A DNA stretch of 64,000 nucleotides, from assembly GCA_001429255.1 (NCBI GenBank), contig LMJI01000002.1:124001-188000 (forward strand), given 5' to 3'. The stretch is from Cellulomonas sp. Root930. GTDB taxonomy: Bacteria > Actinomycetota > Actinomycetes > Actinomycetales > Cellulomonadaceae. The translations under genes and the position numbers were made by a program. The first letter of the stretch is position 1. Each line of letters opens with the position of its first letter. Below, piece after piece: positions 47,020-55,220 of the stretch. The notes under the pieces are model-generated. The model had not been told where the DNA came from. It saw nothing but the letters and a program-made list of their open reading frames with translations, and ran no database searches.

Positions 47020-47414
47020 TGACGCGTTCTCGTCGAAGGCCCGCCGCCGCACAGCAGGCGTTCTTCCCCAAGCGTGTCCTCGGGGCGCCGATCGGTCCAC
47101 CAACCCCGATCGTCTGGTCGGCATTTAGCGAGGCCGACCAGGAGCTGCTGCTCGAAGACCTCGACCACTGGGTGACGTGGCTCGTCGAGCGTTACCGACT
47201 CGATCACCGCGTCGTACCCCCATGCTGGAGACTCCACTCCGACCTCATCGAAGAGCTGTCCGCATTGCAGCTCGCCTGGCAGGGCGCCTTCTCCACGAGC
47301 GCTGTCGCTGATGCGCCCCTGAACTGGCACGAACGATTCGCCGTTGCACGTCTCCGAATCGGAGATTGGGTATCCCGGGCCGGGTGTCGCCCGGACGCGC
47401 ACCGTGATATCTAG
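47019..47414 (+). CDS. DUF4913 domain protein
   Basis: 131 residues. WVTWLVERYRLDHRVVPPCWRLH and LIEELSALQLAWQGAF match the pattern of DUF4913 proteins, which commonly follow relaxase genes in actinobacterial elements. Function is unknown. A Ser/Arg-rich head of about 30 residues may bind DNA. The ATG overlaps the relaxase stop (TGATG). Confidence 0.8.
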   Translation: MTRSRRRPAAAQQAFFPKRVLGAPIGPPTPIVWSAFSEADQELLLEDLDHWVTWLVERYRLDHRVVPPCWRLHSDLIEELSALQLAWQGAFSTSAVADAPLNWHERFAVARLRIGDWVSRAGCRPDAHRDI

Positions 47415-47787
47415 CGACCTCGACAGACGAAGCCGTCCCGCCGGTCGACCCACGCGGAACACGCGTTTCCGGGGCACTTCTCGCGCTTTGTAGAAACGGC
47501 CTGTCGTCGCTCCGCTCTCAAGTACTTTGAGCAATTGTCGAGATGCAAGATAGTTTGAGAGTCAGGCCCGGATACTTTGAGTACCACCACGTTGGTCCTC
47601 GCCCGTAGCCGATAACTGGTCGCTCGCACCCAAGTAGCGGCGCCGCGGTGCCGTGGCGCGGGAAGTGGGCCCAGCTCCGGGCGCACGGTTACCGCTCCGG
47701 GTGAGCGGATCTCGCGGACGTCGATCGCGGGCGCTCCGCCTCATCGGTGCCTTGGCTCGACGGGCAGCCGCTCCGCATACTCACCTC
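47415..47787. other. intergenic region with site-like repeats
   Basis: 373 bases between the DUF4913 gene and the next small gene. The centre (47515-47585) holds repeat copy C; CATACT at 47776-47781 is the -10 of the next gene. No further gene is seen. Confidence 0.5.
47520..47585 (+). repeat. cargo repeat, copy C
   Basis: It contains ACTTTGAG (twice), TGTCGAGATGCAA (47536-47548), then GTTTG and GGCCCGGATA equivalents. The same order of words recurs at 51529-51575 and, eroded, at 50405-50450. It resembles a serine-recombinase res-type or transposon-end arrangement; no recombinase gene is next to it. Confidence 0.55.
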
Positions 47788-48063
47788 ATGGATGCACCAC
47801 CACCAAGATGTCCTCGCCCCATGCTCGCCCGGGACGCGCACGCGCTCATCGGACTCCTGGCGATCATTGAGGGCGAGGCGATGGCATCTCAGCTCGACTC
47901 GCATTTCATGGAGCACGTCGCGCGACGGTTTACCTCCGCAGGGCTGACACCCGACGGCGCCGGTGACCGTGAGTTGCGGCAGGCACTGAACGACCTGAAC
48001 CATCGACTGCGGTACGCACTAGGCGAGTACGACGACCCGCCGCAACCGATGCCCGTGCCCTAA
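47788..48063 (+). CDS. small hypothetical protein
   Basis: 91 residues beginning MDAPPPRCPRPMLARDAHAL, mostly helical, with an acidic-proline tail. No family recognised. CATACT (47776-47781) ends six bases before the ATG, a leaderless arrangement. Confidence 0.55.
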   Translation: MDAPPPRCPRPMLARDAHALIGLLAIIEGEAMASQLDSHFMEHVARRFTSAGLTPDGAGDRELRQALNDLNHRLRYALGEYDDPPQPMPVP

Positions 48064-48454
48064 GCGTTCGCTGCTCCGAGCCGGTCGGGTCCCGTCGCGA
48101 CCTGTCACACGCAAGCCTGCAGGCGCCGTGACCGAGTTAGGTCAAGAGCCACGTGAGGACGGACACGGCCGACCAGCACGGCGGCGCGAATTCAGCGCGC
48201 CCAAGTTCTCTTCCATCGTCGTTGGTGACGGGCGCGCCGGCCACGCGTGACGAAGACCTGGGGCAGCGTCAGTGGACTCGGCACCTCGGAAATCCTTGAC
48301 CGGCATCTCTTCACCTGACCGCCCTCCCAACAAGTACTGCAGCTAGGCTCTCCCTCGTCCGGGCTTAAGCCCCTCCTGGCGCCGCGCAGATGAGGCGGGC
48401 CCCGGTGCGGACTGGGTATGAGCCCGGCGCGTGCCCCTCGCATGAGGTGCCGCC
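48064..48454. other. intergenic, nothing identified
   Basis: 391 bases. Short open frames on both strands have no supported start or recognisable product. No repeat or RNA is evident. Confidence 0.4.
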
Positions 48455-48658
48455 ATGGCCTGCGAAAAGCGCCCGTTCCCGACCCCAATTACTGCTGCAC
48501 GAGCGCTGAGGGCGATCCGCCGCCGATACGCGTCCACCAGTCGGCGACTGCCGGTCACCATTCACCCCTGCGTGGAGTGCCAATGCTGGCACCTGACCTC
48601 TAGGCGCCGCAGCGGGCAAGCTCGGTGGTGGGACGCGATCGTCGACGCGCACGGGTGA
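48455..48658 (+). CDS. small basic protein with a Cys-x-x-Cys motif
   Basis: 67 residues: MACEKRPFPTPITAARALRA, then a basic helix, HPCVECQCWHLTSR and a tail. The Cys-x-x-Cys-x-Cys-x-His pattern followed by LTS recalls short zinc-ribbon-like proteins in actinobacterial phages and elements. GAGG precedes the ATG by eight bases. Function unknown. Confidence 0.55.
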   Translation: MACEKRPFPTPITAARALRAIRRRYASTSRRLPVTIHPCVECQCWHLTSRRRSGQARWWDAIVDAHG

Positions 48659-48705
48659 CCAACACGTTAGCCGCGGATCACTCTCCTGATACGCATCGAA
48701 GGTTG

Positions 48706-48749
48706 GCCAGGCCTTGCTCGCAAGGGCAAGGGCACGGGCAAGGCCTGGC
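48706..48749 (+). terminator. long hairpin, possible terminator
   Basis: GCCAGGCCTTGC (48706-48717) pairs perfectly over 12 bases with GCAAGGCCTGGC (48738-48749); the 20-base loop carries GGGCAAG repeats. It lies about 50 bases behind the small basic gene. Confidence 0.55.
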
Positions 48750-48757
48750 TCGCCGCC

Positions 48758-48792
48758 GCCTCGGCCTCGGCCTCGGCCTCGGCCTCGGCCTC
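48758..48792. repeat. CTCGGC hexamer microsatellite
   Basis: About five and a half tandem copies of a 6-base unit (CCTCGG register), directly after the hairpin and about 80 bases before the next gene. Slippage could vary its length. Confidence 0.85.
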
Positions 48793-48870
48793 TCGAGGGT
48801 GTCGCGTGCGGCGATCGGTGTCGGAGTGTCCGGCTAGGGTCCGGCTAGAGGACCCAACAGGAGGAACCCG

Positions 48871-49581
48871 ATGTCGTCGGACGCATACCCGTATCCGGTC
48901 GCTGTCTCTCAGCTCGGTGAGCGGGACTCCCGCGAGGCGCAGAACACGCGGGCAGTCCGGTGGCTCCTTGATCAGCCGGGCGGCCCTGTCGCAGTGGTAA
49001 CGCCCCGCCGGACTTTCGAGGGCCAGAGCCTCAAGCGTCTCGTCGATCTCCCGGGGACGGCCCACCTGACGTGGCGCGGCCTCTTCGCCTCGTCGCTCGC
49101 TGGCCATCGCGTCCTGTATGCGTGGCCCGACCGAGAGCACCTCAACGAGCTGTGGGGTGTTGAAGCCGACGCGCTCGTGGTCGTCGAGTGGGGTGCGGCT
49201 GAGACGACGTCGTGGATCGAAGACGCCAACCCCTCACGGCTACTGCCGAGTGCGACGGTTCCGCCGTCGACGGAGGCACCGGGCCTGCCTGCACTCACGC
49301 CGCTGGCGAACGGGGTTGGCGAGATCCTCGAGTCGATCGCGGAGTGGGCGGCGGGGTACGACACGGGCCTGAAGTGGAACGAGGAAGACAAGCTGAAGGC
49401 CGACATGATGAACCGGCCCGAGCGGTGGGCTCCGGTCACCGTCGAGCAAGTCCGGGCCAAGTGCCGTGAGCTGAGGATGCGACCGGACGACATCGAGACG
49501 ATCGTCGGCTTCGTCGAGCGCAGGAAGCAGGGCCACCGGTTCCGGGTGACAAGCACCTACCGCGACTTCCACTTCAACTGA
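48871..49581 (+). CDS. hypothetical cargo protein
   Basis: 236 residues. The ribosome site CAGGAGGAAC precedes the ATG. The protein begins MSSDAYPYPVAVSQLGERDS and has an alpha/beta-looking first half (GGPVAVVTPRRTFEG, VLYAWPDREHLNEL, ALVVVEWG), a Pro/Ser linker and a helical, charged C-terminal half ending in FRVTSTYRDFHFN. I recognise no family. Coding quality is good (normal composition, strong start), so it is probably functional. Confidence 0.7.
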   Translation: MSSDAYPYPVAVSQLGERDSREAQNTRAVRWLLDQPGGPVAVVTPRRTFEGQSLKRLVDLPGTAHLTWRGLFASSLAGHRVLYAWPDREHLNELWGVEADALVVVEWGAAETTSWIEDANPSRLLPSATVPPSTEAPGLPALTPLANGVGEILESIAEWAAGYDTGLKWNEEDKLKADMMNRPERWAPVTVEQVRAKCRELRMRPDDIETIVGFVERRKQGHRFRVTSTYRDFHFN

Positions 49582-49749
49582 TCGATCTGATCCCGGGATC
49601 ACGCACAGTACAGCGGCATGTCCGCGCAGTCCCGGCCGCTCGTCGACAGCCGCCGCCCGCTGATGATTCCAGAAGTGCATCGTCGGCCACCCGGTGGCCG
49701 CGGCCGGAGCAACTAGGTCGGCGAGTCGGACTGCACGAAGGAGAGATGG

Positions 49750-50283
49750 ATGGGCTGGGGAGCGTCGGTGTTTCCACTGTCCTTCTTTGACACCGTCGAG
49801 AGCTGGGCCTGGCTCACGGGAGTCGTGGTCGGTCCGACGCCCGCGGTCCCACCAGCCGGGCGCCCACCGCCGACGGTGCGTCACGTTCTTCGTGTTCTCC
49901 GTGACGTGGGCTGCCAGGGCGATGCGTGGTTCACCCTCGACGAGGGTGAGTCGTCCGCGGTGATCGAGGCCGAATCGGCTGACGAACCACGACCGGAGGT
50001 CGACATGGGTGGCGTGTCTCTCCACCTGCTCGGCGCCAAGGTTCCCGAGGGCACTCCGGCGGAGATCCGCGCCGCATACGAACGACCGTTGCCCGCCGAC
50101 GGGCTTGTCGAGGCCATTTCCTTCTCCAAGCCGTACCCGCACGCCGTCCTGCGAGCGGCGTGGGCGATGTCCGCCGTGTGGGGGCAGGTCGTTGCCATGG
50201 AGGACTCCGGGTGCGAGTCGGTCGTCGTGAGCCCCAGCGAGACGCTGGAGAGCATCTGCGCACGCACCCCGTGGGCGCCATGA
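49750..50283 (+). CDS. hypothetical cargo protein
   Basis: 177 residues from the ATG at 49750, with GAAGGAGAG upstream. It begins MGWGASVFPLSFFDTVESWA and contains GGVSLHLLGAKVPEGTPAEI and ESVVVSPSETLESI. No signal peptide, no clear membrane helix and no recognised domain. It stands alone, 168 bases behind the previous gene; the gap holds the palindrome TGATCCCGGGATCA. Confidence 0.6.
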   Translation: MGWGASVFPLSFFDTVESWAWLTGVVVGPTPAVPPAGRPPPTVRHVLRVLRDVGCQGDAWFTLDEGESSAVIEAESADEPRPEVDMGGVSLHLLGAKVPEGTPAEIRAAYERPLPADGLVEAISFSKPYPHAVLRAAWAMSAVWGQVVAMEDSGCESVVVSPSETLESICARTPWAP

Positions 50284-50323
50284 ACGGACCCTTGAACGAA
50301 GGGTGGACACGATGCGGCTCCGG

Positions 50324-50450
50324 ACTTTGACCAGAGTCCGTGCGGCAGGGATGCGTGGCCCAAGTACAGCGCTCAGCGTCGATCAACCTGTCGTGCATCT
50401 CGACAGCAATCGAGCCTCCCTAGTTGAACTACCCGGAGTGTCCTACTTGC
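50324..50450 (+). repeat. cargo repeat, copy A
   Basis: It includes ACTTTGACC (50324-50332) and a 37-base stretch (50369-50405) beginning GCGCTCAGC and ending TGTCGTGCATCTCGACA that matches copy B at 33 of 37 positions. Eroded equivalents of GTTTG and CCCGGA follow. Confidence 0.6.
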
Positions 50451-50485
50451 CCCCCTGGCCTCGCAGCGTGTCCTAGAGTCGCCTC

Positions 50486-51064
50486 GTGCCGGTGGGCGAG
50501 TGTGAGCGGACCTTCGCCGCTGCGGCGGCCCACGACGGCGTGGTGCTCGCCCGAGCACGAGTGCCATGGCTGAACCAACGCGGCCACCTCGGCCTGCCGG
50601 CCGAGGCAGAGGGCGTGCTAGACGTGCTCGAGCGCATCTTCGTCGCGCTGGGTGGGAACCGGGACGAGCAGGCCACGAAGCGTCTGACGGCCTTACCCGG
50701 GGACTTCGTGCACGCCCCATCGGGGACGTTCATCGAGATCGACGAGCATCAACACTTCACGAGCCACCGACTCCGGACGTTGGAGCTCTACCCCCCGGAT
50801 GTTGCGCTTGGGTTCGATCTGGCGACCTACGTCGACCTGTGCCGGCAGTGGAGCGGGCGTTCTGACAGGTACCGCATGAGCAAGGCTGCGCGCGGCTTTG
50901 GAGAGGGCGGGCGCCAACGGCAGCGTGCCTATCACGACGCGCTTCGTGACCTCGTGACGCCGGCGATTGGTTTACCCCCGATCATCCGCGCGGCGGCCGC
51001 AGACGGCGACGGAGCGAGCGCCTATGCCGGTGTGCGAGGCCGCGTCGTCCGGTGCCTTGAGTGA
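50486..51064 (+). CDS. hypothetical protein with nuclease-like EIDEHQHF motif
   Basis: 192 residues. After a helical N-terminus comes FVHAPSGTFIEIDEHQHFTS, then LELYPPDVALGFDLATYVDL and GGRQRQRAYHDALRDL. The Glu-Ile-Asp-Glu-x-Gln-His-Phe string resembles the second half of DUF559/restriction-fold active sites, but the family is not one I can name. TAGAGT (50474-50479) ends six bases before the GTG, a leaderless start. It is bounded by repeats A and B like a cassette. Confidence 0.65.
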   Translation: MPVGECERTFAAAAAHDGVVLARARVPWLNQRGHLGLPAEAEGVLDVLERIFVALGGNRDEQATKRLTALPGDFVHAPSGTFIEIDEHQHFTSHRLRTLELYPPDVALGFDLATYVDLCRQWSGRSDRYRMSKAARGFGEGGRQRQRAYHDALRDLVTPAIGLPPIIRAAAADGDGASAYAGVRGRVVRCLE

Positions 51065-51146
51065 GGCGACTGGCCAAACCCGAAGCTCTTAGGCCGGTGG
51101 CGGCAGCAAGGCATCCACGCAGCTCTGACTGAGTGCGCGTCGTCGC

Positions 51147-51272
51147 TCACCGGACTGTCGGAGGCTCCTCCGGTGCGGTGTTCGCTGCCTCAAGAGCGTC
51201 GAGGATCAGGTCCATGTCGTCGTCGTCCTCAGCGCCATACACGTTGAGGTCGCTCTGGTCGTATCGGCCCAT
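51147..51272 (-). CDS. possible very small acidic protein
   Basis: 41 residues, MGRYDQSDLNVYGAEDDDDM onward, ending in EEPPTVR. Composition looks like real protein rather than a shadow, but it may be a fragment of a broken gene. No ribosome site is evident. Confidence 0.3.
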   Translation of the reverse strand: MGRYDQSDLNVYGAEDDDDMDLILDALEAANTAPEEPPTVR

Positions 51273-51434
51273 GCCCAGCACGCTACTGGCGATGGTCGAC
51301 GATGTCGGCCTGCCCGGCAATGACACTCGCCTTCGCGATGCGCTTGAGGGTGTGCTGCACGGCTAGGTGACGCGTTGACCGCAGCGGTTCCGTGAGCCGA
51401 GCACCCGCGCAGGTGCAGCAACTGGCCGGTTTCA

Positions 51435-51580
51435 TACTTTGACCGAATCGACCGCTGAGTGTGCCGCCGGTCAAAGTAGGGCGCTCAGCACCGGTCAATC
51501 TGTCGTGCATCTCGACATCTTCATCGCGTGTCGAGATGCAAAATGGTTTGTCTAAGCGGCCCGGATAGTCTTGCTGCCCG
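51435..51580 (+). repeat. cargo repeat, copy B (most complete)
   Basis: Two perfect inverted repeats in series: TACTTTGACCG (51435-51445) with CGGTCAAAGTA (51468-51478), and TGCATCTCGACA (51506-51517) with TGTCGAGATGCA (51529-51540). Then come GGTTTG and GGCCCGGATA. The two-subsite layout is like a serine resolvase res site. Confidence 0.65.
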
Positions 51581-51728
51581 AATTGTCCAGGTTTCGGCGC
51601 GAGCTACCAAGATCTCGGCACGGGGTGATCGGGCGTGCTCGGCGCTCACGGGACGGCGACGAGCAGCGCACGTTCGCTGGCCCGCGGATCGGACGCTTCA
51701 GCGAGGTCACACGTTCTACAGTGCGGCC

Positions 51729-52694
51729 ATGACCAACAGCGCCGTCGGCCGCCTCGAACGTGTCCCGTTGCGCGACGTCTGGCCCCACGAGGCCCATGCG
51801 CTGACCCCCTGGCTTCTGGCGAACGCGGACGTCCTGGCGGACGTTCTGGGGATGGACCTCGAACTGAGCGCTGCTGAGCATCCGGTTGGACAGTTCAGCC
51901 TCGACCTGGTCGGCGTCGTGCGTGGCACGGACGAGGTCGTCATCGTGGAGAACCAGCTCGAGCCGTCCGACCACACCCACCTCGGCCAGATCCTCACCTA
52001 CGCCGGCGGGACGGACGCGAGCCACATCGTCTGGGTCGCTCCCAGGTTCCGAGACGAGCATCGCGCTGCTCTGGAGTGGTTGAACGCCCGCACCGACACC
52101 CAGACGCGGTTCTTCGCCGTCCAGATCGATGCGGTGCGCATTGGGACGTCCCTCCCCGCACCCCTGATGGAACTAGTCGTGCGCCCCAACGACTGGGAGA
52201 AGACCGTCAAGGCATCCACCGCACCTGCTCGGACGCGCAAATGGGCTCGGCTCGACGTGCTGGATGCCCTCACTGAAGCTGACGGAGCACTTCTGGCCGA
52301 ATCCGTCGAGTCGATGCTCGACGGACACCTAGCCCTCGGGCCCGCTGCGAGCCTTTACTGGGGCGAAGGTGCTTCCCCATCCGTCACCGCTGTGTATCAG
52401 GGTGCGAACGTGCGAGTTCAGCCGTGGACGATCTGGATCAGGGGCGGGCGGGCGGCCGTGTCGATCAACTACGAGTACATGGCGAAGGAGGGCGGGCCGT
52501 CGAGCGACGCGCTCGAGCGCGTCGTAGCTGCGCTCGCGGTCTTGCCCGGTGTCGCGCAGGCAAGCCAGGGCGTCGCCGACGCGGGTTGGAAGAAGCGTCC
52601 GGCCGTCGCCCTCGCTCCGCTGCTTTCGTTCCCCACGGCATTGTTAACCTGGGCGGCCACGTTCGAAGCGTTCTACCGAGACATTTCCGCGTGA
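51729..52694 (+). CDS. PD-(D/E)XK nuclease-like protein (DUF4268-like)
   Basis: 321 residues. The N-terminal part has PVGQFSLDLVGVVRGTDEVV and IVENQLEPSDHTHLGQILTYAGG, the Asp...Glu-x-Gln/Lys pattern of archaeal-NucS/VRR-like restriction folds in which Gln replaces Lys, followed by IVWVAPRFRDEHRAALEWLN as in DUF4268-type proteins. The C-terminal half is unassigned. It may be a defence or DNA-processing enzyme. TACAGT (51717-51722) ends six bases before the ATG, a leaderless start. Stands alone behind repeat B. Confidence 0.7.
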   Translation: MTNSAVGRLERVPLRDVWPHEAHALTPWLLANADVLADVLGMDLELSAAEHPVGQFSLDLVGVVRGTDEVVIVENQLEPSDHTHLGQILTYAGGTDASHIVWVAPRFRDEHRAALEWLNARTDTQTRFFAVQIDAVRIGTSLPAPLMELVVRPNDWEKTVKASTAPARTRKWARLDVLDALTEADGALLAESVESMLDGHLALGPAASLYWGEGASPSVTAVYQGANVRVQPWTIWIRGGRAAVSINYEYMAKEGGPSSDALERVVAALAVLPGVAQASQGVADAGWKKRPAVALAPLLSFPTALLTWAATFEAFYRDISA

Positions 52695-52890
52695 CTCGAC
52701 CGCCGTTCGCGCAACTCGCACTCCCTGGAGCGGCGTCTCGACGGTGTAGATGCTCGCCACTGTACCCACGCTCATTTGACGAGCGATATCCTTCACTATA
52801 TGAGGTCACACAACGGATTCAGCCCTCATCCGGACGACTTTCGCCGGTAGTCTGAGAAAGCACATCCATCGTCACACCGAGGAGCTGCTC

Positions 52891-53283
52891 GTGTTCGGAT
52901 CGACCGCCCGCTACATGAAAGAACTCGCTACCCGGCTCGACATGGCGTGCCCTGTCTGGGACGCCCGGGTGATGCAGTTTGGCCCCGAAACGGCGGTCGT
53001 GGTCAATGCCTCAGCGCACACTCGTGACGTCTACAGGCTCATCGATGGCCAGTGGGCCTACGTGACCGTCTTTACTGACGCAGACGGCGAGGGCCACCAG
53101 CTGGGGCCGATCCAGCCGATTGGGACGTCGGCGAAGGAGACCGAAAAGACAGCCCAGCGGATCGTATCGACCTCGGTTGCGGCCTACCGGAAAGCGCTCA
53201 AACTTCCCGACGATGATCCGTATATCTTCATGCGGACCGCCGCCGAGCTATACCTTCCCTTCCTGACGGCCGGTGGCCGGTGA
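52891..53283 (+). CDS. hypothetical cargo protein
   Basis: 130 residues from a GTG with GAGGAG upstream. Compact, no signal peptide; features are FGPETAVVVNASAHTRDVYRL and WAYVTVFTDADGEGH, a beta-rich middle, then a helical end. No family recognised. It lies 196 bases behind the nuclease-like gene in AT-richer sequence and 85 bases before the next gene. Confidence 0.6.
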   Translation: MFGSTARYMKELATRLDMACPVWDARVMQFGPETAVVVNASAHTRDVYRLIDGQWAYVTVFTDADGEGHQLGPIQPIGTSAKETEKTAQRIVSTSVAAYRKALKLPDDDPYIFMRTAAELYLPFLTAGGR

Positions 53284-53368
53284 TGGGCCAGCTCGACAAA
53301 CGCCGGACAGTTCGAGCCTCGGTGGTCGGAATTGCGCGGCCGACGAATCCGTGCGGAGGTCGGTACCA

Positions 53369-54106
53369 ATGAACTACGACAGTTCCGACGACTACGAGTT
53401 CCAGACAAAGTTCTTTCGCACGCTGGACAGGTTCATGACCCGCCGTCAAGCTCGCCGAGATGCGGCCGAGAATGTTGCGCCGGGAGGCTCGTTCCGCGGA
53501 CAAGCGGCGCGGCCCGTCTCCCGGATCGATCCTGACCAAGGCCTCGCGTACGCCAGCGACCAAGGAGGATCGATCGAGCCCGACGAGGCTGGCCTGCCCA
53601 CGCTTTCGGAGGCGGTAGTTCATGACGCTGCCCCCCGCACCCTGGTCGAATCAATCCTCGGCAGGTTGCGATGGGTCCTGTTCGACGAGGCGAGTCCGCA
53701 CCTCGAAGGGCAAGGTGCCGACGTGATTGTCATCACGCTGAACAGTGAAAAGGACGCGTTGTACTTCATGCGAGACGGCCTCATCGGCGTGATGGTTGGG
53801 AGCCCCGGTGCCCTGACCGATCCCGAGGTAGTGAACGCAGTCGTGGAGAGTGAAGCCGTGGGTGCGTCGCTCTCGATCGTCGCGCATCTAGTCAAACTCT
53901 GGGACGGGATTGCGCAGGACGAGCGGTTCCCGCTACGGCTTCGGGCCGATGCCGAGACCTCCTCGCAAGCGGCGAGTTTCAAGGGAAGCTATCTGCTCGC
54001 GTTGCTCGACGACGCGGCGGCCGAGCCTCACGCAGCACCGATGCTCAAGGAATCGGCCGCGCGGCTCGGCTGGCCTCGGGATGTTCTGAACTCAGAAGAG
54101 TACTAG
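53369..54106 (+). CDS. hypothetical cargo protein
   Basis: 245 residues from the ATG at 53369, with GGAGGT eight bases upstream. The head is charged and disordered-looking (about 1-85); the second part has LRWVLFDEASPHLEGQGADV, DALYFMRDGLIGVMVG and two helical stretches. No family recognised. It is the last rightward cargo gene before the leftward transfer block, and may form a pair with the gene ending at 53283. Confidence 0.6.
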   Translation: MNYDSSDDYEFQTKFFRTLDRFMTRRQARRDAAENVAPGGSFRGQAARPVSRIDPDQGLAYASDQGGSIEPDEAGLPTLSEAVVHDAAPRTLVESILGRLRWVLFDEASPHLEGQGADVIVITLNSEKDALYFMRDGLIGVMVGSPGALTDPEVVNAVVESEAVGASLSIVAHLVKLWDGIAQDERFPLRLRADAETSSQAASFKGSYLLALLDDAAAEPHAAPMLKESAARLGWPRDVLNSEEY

Positions 54107-54261
54107 CCGGAAGCGCCACGAGATCAAGAGCAGTTCCGCGCACCGAGCATTTCATTGTTGCAATGACGGCATAGACCATCGGACCTGCTAAGTCGCGGGC
54201 GGGGACGGGTGGGCCGCCCCGTGCCGGACATCGCAGGTTTCTTCCCGCGCCGCGGCTCGAG

Positions 54262-55218
54262 CTACTCGTGATCGAGGCCGCCGGCGCTCGGCGGGTCGAA
54301 GTCGCGGAAGTCGCGCAGCGCCAAATCGGCAACTCGGAGTCCGGCATTGCTGCTCGGGACGTCAGGGCCCCCGATCGAACGGGCCGCGATAAGGACTTGG
54401 GTGGCCGAATCCCGGAGCCGTACGGGGTAGCCATCACTCCAGCCGGCAATGTACGGCAGCGAGTACTCCGTGGTATCGAGGCCGGCGGCGGCGGCTACCA
54501 GGTAGGCGATCGATTCGGCTTCCACTTCGGCCCGTCCGCGGCACTCCGCGTTGGTGGCGTAGTCGGGGAAGCGGTGCTCGTGGTCGGCCCGGATGTGTCC
54601 GAGCTCGTGGGCGAGCGTCTTCGTTGCTTGTGCCGGTTCGACATCGTCGCGGATCCGCACGGTGCTCGATCGGTAGGCGGTGTACCCGTTGGCTCCAGGT
54701 GGGCACGGACCGCGCTCGAGGGTGTACCCGTCCTCGACAACTAGCGCGGCCAGGTGTGTCCAGAGGTGCCGCGGCGCGTCGCCGCTCAGCAGCCGGGGCT
54801 CGATCTCCGGGAGGGGTGTGCCGTCGGTCTGGTTCACGTCGAAGACGTGCACCACGCGGAAGCCGCGAAGCTCACGGATCGACACCGGCTCGGCACCGCG
54901 CGCGGCGGCTGGTTGAGGTTCGGTGTCAGTGCTTGCTGTTCGGTAGGTGCAGGGGGCGAGGATGGCGATGCCGTGCTCGCCCTGGATGACGCGTCGTCCG
55001 AGGTTGTTCCAGGTGCGGATGCCGGCGACGCGGGTGGCGTCGGGTCGTTGTGCGGCGATGAGCAGCACATTGGACGGGGAGTAGGTCGGGAGGCGGGCGG
55101 CGGTCGTCAGCATCTGCCGCCAGCGGTCTGAGTGAACGAGGTCGGCAACCGCGTCCACGAGCTTGTCGTGAAGTGCGGCGAGGCGTTCATCACTGGACGG
55201 TGAGGTGCGGGCGGTCAT
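54262..55218 (-). CDS. ArdC-like antirestriction protein with metallopeptidase domain
   Basis: 318 residues. The N-terminal ArdC-type ssDNA-binding domain (about 15-130) has YSPSNVLLIAAQRPDATRV and GIRTWNNLGRRVIQGEHGI. The C-terminal ImmA/IrrE-like zinc peptidase has HELGH (204-208) and a downstream EVEAESIAYLVA. ArdC proteins protect incoming conjugative DNA from host restriction. It is last in the leftward transfer block, two bases behind the transglycosylase stop. Confidence 0.85.
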   Translation of the reverse strand: MTARTSPSSDERLAALHDKLVDAVADLVHSDRWRQMLTTAARLPTYSPSNVLLIAAQRPDATRVAGIRTWNNLGRRVIQGEHGIAILAPCTYRTASTDTEPQPAAARGAEPVSIRELRGFRVVHVFDVNQTDGTPLPEIEPRLLSGDAPRHLWTHLAALVVEDGYTLERGPCPPGANGYTAYRSSTVRIRDDVEPAQATKTLAHELGHIRADHEHRFPDYATNAECRGRAEVEAESIAYLVAAAAGLDTTEYSLPYIAGWSDGYPVRLRDSATQVLIAARSIGGPDVPSSNAGLRVADLALRDFRDFDPPSAGGLDHE

Positions 55219-55220
55219 CG

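Larger units (their letters stand above)
51065..51728. other. region mostly without genes, between cargo genes
   Basis: 664 bases. It contains only the doubtful 41-residue minus-strand frame (51147-51272), repeat copy B, and TACAGT (51717-51722), the -10 of the next gene. Confidence 0.5.

Noticed and set aside
48142..48333. Minus-strand 63-residue open frame
   Set aside because: No start signal and no recognisable features; composition is shadow-like.
48758..48792. CRISPR array
   Set aside because: The repeat is a 6-base microsatellite without spacers; no cas gene is in the window.
51133..51366. Plus-strand 77-residue open frame
   Set aside because: Ser-rich low-complexity product without a ribosome site; the opposite strand codes a more protein-like acidic sequence.
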